Shown in pieces: positions 28,506-37,043 of a stretch of DNA of 64,000 nt. Position 1 is the stretch's first letter. Every line of letters begins with the position of its first letter. Source of the stretch: Tanytarsus gracilentus (lineage: Eukaryota > Arthropoda > Insecta > Diptera > Chironomidae); the NCBI GenBank assembly GCA_038502055.1, contig JAXRKN010000045.1, forward strand, positions 6,656,501-6,720,500. The letters are read 5' to 3'. The notes beneath the pieces are model-generated. The model was not told the DNA's origin, did no database searches, and was given only the letters and a program-made list of their open reading frames with translations. The translations under genes and the position numbers were made by a program.

Positions 28506-28544
28506 TATAAATACTTTCGCGTTTTTGGAAGAGTTTAACAGTTG
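28506..28544 (+). promoter_or_regulatory. TATA/Inr core promoter of the first OBP-like gene
   Basis: TATAAATA at 28506-28513 precedes an initiator-like ACAGTT, whose A at 28540 lies 34 bases after the first T of the TATA box. The ATG follows at 28562, giving a leader of about 22 bases. This matches the usual TATA-to-start spacing. Confidence 0.6.
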
Positions 28545-28561
28545 AGTAAAAGTAAGCGAGA

Positions 28562-29400
28562 ATGAAGGGTTTTATTATTGTTGCAGTCTGTGCTGTTCTT
28601 ATGGTAAATCATCACCAGACTGGATTAAAAATGTTAATGAAGTAATAAAAAGAAAATAATTTACAGAATGGCGTCATATGCTCAGAAGACTGCCTTGAAA
28701 GAGCGAAGAAAATTTCAGTGAATATGACGGTGTGTTTTGAGCGACAATTAAGAAAATTAAGGATTTTTGTTAATCATTATTTTTTACAGGAATGTTGCAA
28801 ATTTCCAGATTTCTTCGAAGACAAATATCTTAAAGAGACTTCAGATAAGGTTTTAGCTGATGGACAAGCTCAACCAGCCACACCACTTTTTGATTGTGTA
28901 AGCTTTAAATTTTTTATTAATTCTATTTAATTCTTATATTTTTCCTCAGCTGCTCGAGCAAACTCTTTATTTCACAAACAAACTGGCTGATAGTAAAACA
29001 GGAGTTATCGATAAAGAAGCATGCAAAAAATACATCAACAATCATATCAAGGATAAAAGTTGGGAGAAAGTTCTTCAGGCAGCGTTTACAAAATGTTCGA
29101 CTGAAGCTGTTAAATACGGAGAGATTTATCAAAATTTTACTGGAATTGAAAGAGAAACTTGCGATTTTAAGTTTGATGCCATTTCTGATTGCATTGACAT
29201 TGCTTCGTTTTCAGTGAGTTTAATTTTTGATTAAAATTATCTTTTAATTATTTTACCCTTTCAAATAGAAATGTCCCACTGATTCTTGGACAAAGGTCGC
29301 GGATAAAAAAGAGCCGTGCGATTTTTTGAAAGCTTTCATCACCGATTGTTACAAGGATATTTCAGCTATCGATGAATTTTTGGATCATCAAAAAGATTAA
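28562..29400 (+). CDS. Odorant-binding-like protein, 12-Cys Plus-C type (copy 1)
   Basis: Exons 28562-28603, 28667-28729, 28790-28897, 28950-29213 and 29269-29400, all joined in phase 0, give 202 residues. There is an N-terminal signal peptide. Cys residues lie at 19, 23, 37, 38, 71, 96, 120, 142, 152, 161, 176 and 186. The adjacent CC followed by KFP, and a length well above the ~120-140 residues of six-Cys OBPs, point to the Plus-C-like group of secreted insect OBPs. These carry small hydrophobic ligands in sensillar lymph or other secretions. A polyadenylation signal AATAAA lies near 29431. The next gene downstream is a diverged tandem copy with identical intron positions. Olfactory use is not shown; many Plus-C relatives are expressed elsewhere. 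Confidence 0.85.
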
Positions 29401-29946
29401 AAATATTTTGAATATTTTTATGATCAATTTGAATAAATAATTTTTTTTGACTGAAAATATTAAATTTTTTATAGTTATATTTATAAATAGTTTTAATTGA
29501 TAATAAAAATTTATTTTACAATTTAAAGCTAACGTGAAAAAAATTATGAAAATCAACACGTGTGTGTATGTGTGTGTTGCCGACTTGCCGTGTTACCCAT
29601 TTATGTTCCATCATCAATCAGTGTCTGATCCAATTAAAAAAGTTCAATACTCTTAAATAAAATCGTTAATTTTTTTCAGTCATTCATTGTTAGATTGATG
29701 ATTCATAATTTTTTATCAGTGCCAGTGTGACAAAATACTTTCAATAAAAAATTATTGCCAACTTTTTACTAATCGGAAAGAATTATTAAATTTAATTCTT
29801 TTGACACAAAAAATAACCAGTTTTTTAATAAAAATGTTTCACCTATCAATTTAACAGTTTTTGTCTAAAAATTTTACTAAAAATTAACTCCACATTTGCT
29901 TTTTTAGTTAGACGAGTTTTGAGTTTCATTCAAATCGGTAACAAAA

Positions 29947-30791
29947 ATGATTTTTTTCGGAGGAATATTAGCAATTTTTTGCATTCTCTTGGTAAATTAA
30001 AAATATTTTTCTATTTCTTGTACTTTATTTAATTTTTTGAATTTGTGTGCAGTTCAGTCATGGCACTCAAGCAGCTTCTGAATGTGAGGAAAAAGCTGGA
30101 AAAGTTTCAATTAATTTTACGGTAATTTTCTAAATTAATTTTATTCACTTAATTCAAACTTAAACTTAAGGAATGCTGTAAATTTCCTGAATTCGCCACT
30201 GACCAAGAATTCCAGGAAATGTCAAAGGCGATTGTTAAAGAAGGAGTCGATCCTAAAAAAGATCCAGATTTGTACTCATGTGTAAGCTAACTTTCAAAAA
30301 ATTTGAAAAATCTTTAACAAAAGAAAATTTAGTTTTTTTATAAGACATTTTTCGAGAAAAAGAAATTACTCGACAAGGACAATGAAATTGATAAATCAGC
30401 TTGCATTAAATTCGTAAATGATGTCGTTAAAGATTCAGGATTTAAAGAGCTCGTTGATAAGACAATCAATACGTGTTACGATGAGACCTCAAAGCATGCC
30501 GAAGCTTTCCAGAAAGACTCGAAAATTCCAAAGGAAAAATGTTTAGTTAAATTCGATTTTATGGCTGATTGCGTTAAATTGGAAATGTTTGCGGTAAGGA
30601 GATTAATTGGTTCTAAATTTTAAATTTACTTTACTAAATTTTATTTTTTTGTCTAGAAATGTCCAAACGATGCTTGGGTAAAGGACGAAAAAATTAAAGA
30701 ACCTTGCGAATTTGTGCAAAAGTTTGTCAATCAATGTTATGAAGACGACAAAGCCATGGAAATATTTGAACAGAATCAAAATGGTGCTTAA
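29947..30791 (+). CDS. Odorant-binding-like protein, Plus-C type (copy 2)
   Basis: Exons 29947-29991, 30053-30121, 30171-30281, 30345-30593 and 30657-30791, all phase 0, also give exactly 202 residues. A signal peptide (IFFGGILAIFCILL) precedes the mature protein. Mature Cys residues lie at 26, 40, 41, 75, 95, 119, 141, 151, 160, 175 and 185, which is the copy-1 pattern minus its first Cys. Shared anchors are ECCKFP, KCPxDxW and EPC or PC near the end. An initiator-like TCATTC lies about 15 bases before the ATG; no clear TATA box is seen. AATAAA follows the stop at about 30804. It arose by tandem duplication with copy 1; the proteins are clearly diverged, so the duplication is not recent. Confidence 0.85.
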
Positions 30792-30887
30792 ATTTTATTT
30801 GAATAAAAATAAATTTTTCTCTCCATTCTATAACAAAATTAAGATGACTCGTGTTTATTTCTTTTATTGATTTTTTAATTTATATGA

Positions 30888-31040
30888 AGAGATGGGCAAT
30901 TACAAAAAAACTACAATAAAATTATATGTAATGTAATTTAAATTTGAAAAAATAAATGAATTTTGTATGAAAATGTAATTAATTACATGTAATATTTTGG
31001 AATGTAATTTTACTCGATTATAATGTAATGGCCCACCTCT
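30888..31040. mobile_element. Small hAT-like MITE
   Basis: The left end AGAGATGGGCAATTAC (30888-30903) matches, with two changes, the reverse complement of the right end at 31025-31040 (AGAGGTGGGCCATTAC). The 153-base body is A+T-rich with repeated ATGTAAT words. The AGAGGTGGGC-type end resembles hAT-family termini. TTTATATG abuts the left end, and TTTATGTG lies a few bases beyond the right end, which could be a decayed 8-bp target duplication. It has no coding capacity. Confidence 0.6.
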
Positions 31041-31144
31041 GAGTCATTTATGTGTACGTTTTACTGATTAATTTTTTTTTTGTATTTCATCATAACTTGA
31101 AAATCTTTATTATTTCACCATCAAATTAAATTTATAAGAAAAAC

Positions 31145-31180
31145 TATAAAAATAAACACTGAGTATATTTGTGAGTCAGT
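31145..31180 (+). promoter_or_regulatory. TATA/Inr core promoter of the microprotein gene
   Basis: TATAAAAAT starts at 31145 and an initiator TCAGT lies at 31176-31180. The presumed start A (31178) is 33 bases from the first T of the TATA box, the normal insect spacing. The ATG at 31240 follows after a leader of about 62 bases. Confidence 0.65.
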
Positions 31181-31239
31181 TGGTATTCGAAGATCGATTT
31201 AAACAAAATATTCTATCAGTTCAGTTGAAAGCTAAATAA

Positions 31240-31428
31240 ATGGCAACGGACGCAATTTTGTTGGCTGGAATGGGAATCGCTGTTGTTGGTCTTGGTGGTG
31301 CACTTCTAGTTCCAACAGCTGCCATCACTACTGCAGCGGCCTTTTATGGCTGGACTGGATACGCAGGAGCTAATGCTGCTATTGGACTTTGGTCAGGATT
31401 TAAACTAATGAAGAATACGTTCTTTTAA
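31240..31428 (+). CDS. 62-residue Gly/Ala-rich hydrophobic microprotein
   Basis: A single-exon reading frame of 62 residues, bounded by a TATA/Inr promoter upstream and AATAAA signals near 31480-31495, so it looks like a complete small transcription unit. Residues 5-27 (many Gly, Ala, Leu and Val) and about 28-54 (TTAAAFYGWTGYAG...IGLWSG) are two hydrophobic segments separated by a Pro. Only Asp4 near the start and Lys55/Lys58 near the end are charged. It would suit a two-pass membrane hairpin or a membrane-active peptide. No typical signal-peptide cleavage site is obvious. I recognise no family. Codon composition is clearly less A+T-rich than the flanks, which supports real coding. Confidence 0.65.
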   Translation: MATDAILLAGMGIAVVGLGGALLVPTAAITTAAAFYGWTGYAGANAAIGLWSGFKLMKNTFF

Positions 31429-31521
31429 GAAAAGTCTTTATTTTTTGATATCAATGATGTTTTGTAGATAAAAGTGTGTTATAATAAAAAATAAAATGGG
31501 TCAGCTTTTATATCACAAAAT

Positions 31522-32644
31522 TTAACCGTCGACTCTCATGAAAAATCTCATTCGCATATTCGCTCCAGTTTTTGCTTTAATCCAATTAATAAACGGCATG
31601 ATCGCTGTAAAAACGCCTAAAACGTAAAATGCAAATTTCAGTTATATTTGCATAAATTAATGAGCTTATAACAGACCCGGATGATTCGGATCCCCACATG
31701 GTTTCGTGCTCCAGGATGCAATTCCAATTTGTACACCATCAACTAGTAACGGACCACCTTTGAATTTGTATAGCTTTAATAATCTTATCTCATTGTCATT
31801 TATGTCATTTATCGTCGAATAATAACACAACACATACCTGAATCTCGTATAGAAGAAAATACAAAAAAATTCAATTAATTTTTATGGCACACGTGGTGAA
31901 ATTGGAAATAATAAAACTTATCATTGCATTGTCCAATCGGACTTCCGGACTGTCCGCCACAGATGTTGCTATGATTAATGCTACCTTCCTCGTGTAGTGC
32001 CGCACAGTCTTGTTGATTGTAAATTTGATAGTTCGCCTTCTGTAGCTTCGGGCTCAATGGTGCATCTGATTCAGTTCGACCGAAGCCTTAATGAGATTTT
32101 CATGATGATAAATTTGTTTAATTAATTTTTGTATCGAGAATTGAGAGAAAAATCTATCTCACTTACCAGCAATCCACGCTTGTGTTCCGGTTGGAAAATA
32201 GTCACTCGAAATTGGTAATTTCACTTTAAAGTCAAAATGATCGAATTCAATTGCATTCATAAATTTAATTAATCCAATGTCATTGAATTTTGTGTCATAA
32301 TTGAACTCGTCATGCCAAACTAATTCTTCCATGCCAACGACATTCGGAGCATCTGGCATATTGGAAATCTCATTAACTCCATACTGTACACGGTTCTGTG
32401 TAGGATCATCTTCGAAGACACACGTTGCACTCGTTAGCACCCAAAAAGCACTGAAAATTGTTCCCCCACAATAGTGCGCCCACGTGCTATTAGTCGTAAT
32501 AAATTGTAACGACACAATGAATGGAAATTCTCCCACTTTTGTGTCTGAACCTCCAACAATGAATGGAGATATCTCAGCATACCGTATACTTGGAAACGCT
32601 TGTGTAAGAGTGAAAACAGAAATGAGAAAAATAAACCGAAACAT
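31522..32644 (-). CDS. Secreted trypsin-like protease homologue with a micro-exon at the active-site Ser
   Basis: Exons 32644-32167, 32086-31922, 31843-31838 (6 bases), 31757-31677 and 31616-31522 join to 274 residues. A signal peptide (FRFIFLISVFTLTQA) is followed by IVGG (29-32), preceded by Phe rather than Arg or Lys. The His motif is LTSATC, with Thr74 in place of His. The Asp motif NDIGLI (Asp122) is intact. The Ser motif is split: C-N, then the micro-exon, then GGPLLV, giving CNDSGGP with Ser216. This lacks one residue relative to the usual C-x-G-D-S-G-G-P. The end PGVFTAIMPFINWI is typical of the fold. The donor before the micro-exon reads G|ATAAGT instead of G|GTAAGT, and no in-frame GT alternative was found. 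The gene could be functional with a rare AT-AG intron, be polymorphic, or be decaying. Without His it is probably non-catalytic. Confidence 0.75.
31838..31843 (-). other. Putative 6-base micro-exon (catalytic Ser codon)
   Basis: On the minus strand, a pyrimidine-rich tract ending ...ATACGAG precedes ATTCAG, which is followed directly by the donor GTATGT. Joined to the flanking exons it restores D-S-G in the right place and phase. Omitting it, or using any GT in the preceding exon, breaks the frame or removes the DSGGP motif. Confidence 0.55.
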
Positions 32645-35451
32645 TTTCCACGGAAGTATTAAAGCAGACTGATTCAATTTGGTGAGTGATTGAGACACAC
32701 TCAAAAATTTACGATAAGATTATGAGTGAGCTAATCGTTTTAAGTTTTTGCACATTCAACTCTTAAAAAGTTAAATAAATTCTTTAATTCAACAAAAGAG
32801 AAAATCTTTTGTTCCGATAACTCACAATCCAACAGTTTCATTGTACTTTCACCAACAGGTTAAAGATTATATTTCAAAACCTCATATAAAATGTTTCGAA
32901 GGAATTTAATATCGCACCCGAACTCCCATGCGAGAGCAAAATGGAATGAGAAAAGGCAACTTGAAGAATTTATGAATAACATGTGACATTTTAATAACAA
33001 AAGAATAAAATTTTTGCTCCAACAGGGAAGGAAATGAAAAATGTTTCAATTGAAACGAGCCCGAGAGCAAGCGAGTGAAAGAAATCGAATGCGAATGGAA
33101 GAGAAATATATATGGCAGAGACATAAAAGCCATTACGTGTGTCTCTCACTCTCTTTCACAGTCATATAATGGAGCCAGAGAGGAAATTGATTTATCGAGC
33201 CAATCAATAAGTATAACTTCAACCTACACCTCGGATTGCACTCAATTGCACGCCAATTGACGATGATGGAGGTGCGAAATGACATGTGAGAAATGAGTAA
33301 ATCACTAACAGGTGCTTCTCAATTTCAATTTTCAATAAATTCTATAACGATGTTCCATTTCAAGGGAATTCCACTAATTAATTAACATAAAGAGTTGACT
33401 CAAAAATTAAAATTTATTTTTAAATTTAATATTTTACAAAAAATGTTAAGATAAAATATTTCCATCCCTTGCTTCAAGCTCATCCCTATTTCTATCCGTA
33501 TTCCGATTACTGAATAAATGAATTAATTCACAACATCTGTGCTCATCTCACAGCCGTGGCAATAAAATGATAAACCTGTCGAGAGGTGAACGAAAAAAAT
33601 TCTCTCATCACGAACGGAAATTCCCTCAGTGATTAATTATTTAACTTTATGATCCATTTGATGCAATCAGATATGTAAATGAGATGTGCTCTATTTTTTA
33701 TTATTTTATCATCTCCATCATCATCCACTCGTACATCTCTCGTGAATCACACTCTTCATTTGCAAGTCAAAATAGCTTTTCAATTTTCCACATTTTTTTA
33801 CTTCTGTGTTCACTGTTGGGTGAGTAAACGAGTGGGATTTAAAAGAGCGTAAAATGGCTGAAATTTTTTTTAATATTCTATTAAGATTAGAAACTCTTTC
33901 AACAAAGTTTATTTTACAACCGCAAAACCATCAAACCGCCCTGTTTAATATCTGCTTGCTGTCTGCCTCTTCTCACTCATCATTTCTCTCTGCCGCTTTT
34001 TCCTCCATCTCATCTCCTCGCAACGATATATGCAGAAATGTCTGGATGTTAATAAATTCACATCACATCATTTTTATATTTGATTTTCCTCCCTCAACTT
34101 TTTTTTCTCTTTTTCACATGTTTTTTACACAAAGTTGTGGACTAAATTCTTCTCGAGTTTCTGAATATTCAGGATGTCAGGCAGATAAGCTAGCTTGCAC
34201 ACCTTTTGACTTTCATTCATTTCATCGTTCAATGATGATTAAATATTAAAATCTCGTAAAATATTGAGAAACGTGGGTTTGATGCTCATGAAAATTGCTA
34301 GCAGAGGAGTTGCGGAATTTTTTGCTTGAAATTTATCTCGCGGTAGATTTTTTTAATAAAATTATGGAATGTTTTTTCGCAAAGATAATTTTTGGCGGTG
34401 GTTCTTGTACGAAGAATTTTATTTCAATTAAAAAAGATCAAATAATTTCCAAAAATAAATTTAACAATCTAAAAGTTTTATGACCTTGAAATCTTCACTG
34501 TCAATTATCATGCACTGTCTCCTTTTCTCTTTTCAACCTCCAGAGCTCTGCATGTCACAAACGTTTACCCTAAAGTACAAAATAAAATCTCGCTGAGACA
34601 CAGTTGAAAGTTTTATATTTTTCAACGTCACTCACCCGCTGCTTATCACGACTTTAATAACGACTGCTGATAAGGAACACAAAGAGTGATGAAAATTCTT
34701 CGTCGTCATCATCATTTTCAGGTAAAAATAAAAAATAATTTCAAGGTCTGCTGATGAAGATGAAGCGAAATGAGAAGAGATTCAAAAAGTCTCTGTCACA
34801 GTTTGTTAACACGTGCAGAACAAAATTAACAAAAGCTTATCATGAAAAATGTGCGACATGGTGCGAAAGCGAGAAAAAATTCTCTTCGGTGACTTTCGAC
34901 GCGACACAAAGGAATATAAAATTAAAAAGCTGTGAATTGTGCCATAAAGCACTGCTTTTATGCAAATTTAAACTCATTAGAAAACATTTTTAAGGGTGCA
35001 AAAATGTTTAATTAATGCGTAGGAAGTTGGAAACGCGAAACGTAGCAAGGTGGGTTTGAAAGGTTTAATTGGAACATGTGTCCACCAAAGATTAAATTTA
35101 TTCTTTAATTTTTCAGAAAATTTATTTCCCTCACATTAATTTATCAAAGAAAATAAATCTTAAAGGATAAACGATGATGCCCGAAAGTATTTTTCATCTC
35201 ATCAAACATGCAAAAGACGAGCATGAAGAAAGAAGCGGTTTTGCGGAAAAGTTTATTTTTTCATCGAGGGGATAAAAAGAAATGTGAAAGGTACACTCGG
35301 TACATAAAAAAGGTGATGAAATGTATCTTCCGCGGGTTCAAAGCGTAATGGAACGAAAAATCTGATCGGTAATTTTAATGAGGTGGAATTTTAGATAAGA
35401 TTATGAGCGGAATAAAATGAGAAGCAAAAAAATGATATCAAAAATAAATTT
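32645..35451. other. Gene-free interval right of the protease cluster
   Basis: The first hundred bases should contain the promoter of the minus-strand protease homologue; an initiator-like TCAGTC lies just upstream of its ATG on that strand. Otherwise I see no supported gene. The longest open frame (33854-34249, plus) has no protein-like motif. Confidence 0.45.
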
Positions 35452-37043
35452 TAGGATGGTTGCACATTATTTCTGAGTGCTTATGATTTCTGAGTAAAAC
35501 TAAAAACTTCGATAAGTTTGCTCCTTCATCTCTAATTGTACAACTTCATATATTAAACGTATGTGTTTTGTCATTCTCCATAATTTTTGTAAAGGTTTAA
35601 CAGGATTTTAAGGATAGGAAATGCCTTAAAAGCTCAAATAAAATTTTCCCATACATCGATAACCTTTACATATTTCATTGATTTTCTCTATGAATATTAC
35701 CTTTTTTTGTCCGGCAAAAAATTTTATTACGTCGCTCAAATATGAATGATTAAATTTTTCATTTCGATATAAATCAGAAACTGTACCAGTCCACTTATAA
35801 TTGACATTTTTTACATGCTTACAATTTCTGAGTCGACTTGCTCATAATTTCTGAGTAAATTTCAAAAAAGCAATCTTTGGAAATTAATAAAATTTTTACT
35901 TCACTTGGAAATTAAAAGTACATATTGGGGTTTAAAAATGCTACAATATTAATGCAGGAGATCAAAAAAATACTCTTGGAGAAGTTGCTGGTAGCTTTAA
36001 AAAAAAGTGGCCACAACAAGCACTTCCTCGGAAGTGGATATGACACTTTGATTCAAAGAAAGTCCATACATATTGACAAGTTTGAACAAAATATTAAGAG
36101 ACTCAAACAAAAATCTTTACTGGAAGTAAGATCCAGTGGAACTGAGATCCAGCGGAACTGAGATCCAGTGTTGGAATTGGGTATCAGTTAAAAAAGTTGT
36201 GTCTGAAAATAAATTTTGAGTGCAAAATAATCATTTCCAACTTTGGAAATAGTCACTTCCGACATTGGACACAAGCATTTCCAACTTCCTATTGAGAATT
36301 TTCATTCCTTAAAACTGACATTATAATGTCAAAAATAGTCACATACAATTTGTATGATACAAATAAAAATAAATTTCGTTCTTAAGGGTTGCCTCACAAA
36401 TCAAGATATGTCATCACAGTGTCTTCAAAATAAGTCACAAGGCAGCTCGTCATATAAAAACCATATAAAAACTTTTAAGACTTAAATAAAAACTTCTGAT
36501 TTTTTTTTAAATAAATAATTAATATCTTTTAAGACCTAGGTATGCTTGTTGGACTTAATTTCAATTCCTGCAAGTGTCAGTTGATGATAGTAATAAAAAG
36601 TTTCCAAATAGCCATTAAAATGTATGTATGATTTTGACGTTCCAAAAGACTTTTACTTCATTTAACACAAAAAATAGTGATATTTTTTCAAGTTTCAGCA
36701 TATATCATTCTGCATGCTACTTTGGCATGTCCGAAATATTTTTTCTTCAAATCTTGATGTGTTTTCCAACAAATAAAATATATAAAACATGCCTTTTTGG
36801 CAATTGGTTCCTAGTCATAATTCGATTTAACATTTTACTCAGAAATTAGGAGCAAGAAAAAACACAATTTTTAAGGATGAAGGAGGCGACGTAAAATTCT
36901 AGTAAAGGTCTTAAATTAAAGAAAAACAATTAAGCTTCATGTAAGATATTTTTTTTTTGGATTTCATCAGTGCCTTCAAGGCAAATTTACACTTCAAAGA
37001 TCAGTTTTTGCGATTTACTCAGAAATAATGTGCAACCATCCTA
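35452..37043. mobile_element. TA-flanked element with perfect 25-bp inverted ends
   Basis: The sequence beginning GGATGGTTGCACATTATTTC at 35454-35478 is repeated exactly, inverted, at 37017-37041. Both ends are flanked outside by TA (35452-35453 and 37042-37043), the target duplication of Tc1/mariner-type elements. Subterminal copies of the TTTCTGAGT word occur near 35488, 35830 and 35850, with inverted copies near 36837. No transposase is recognisable in the 1.6-kb interior, so this is a non-autonomous member. A short tandem with the word ATCCAGYGGAACTGAG lies at about 36131-36170. Confidence 0.75.

Noticed and set aside
33854..34249. 131-codon open frame on the plus strand
   Set aside because: Composition is dominated by Ser, Phe, His and Ile from T-rich DNA; there is no motif, no splice context, and no promoter or polyadenylation signal in place.
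35925..36161. Open frame inside the TA-flanked element as a possible transposase fragment
   Set aside because: No DDE/D signature or helix-turn-helix motif, and the start is not an ATG; too short to support.
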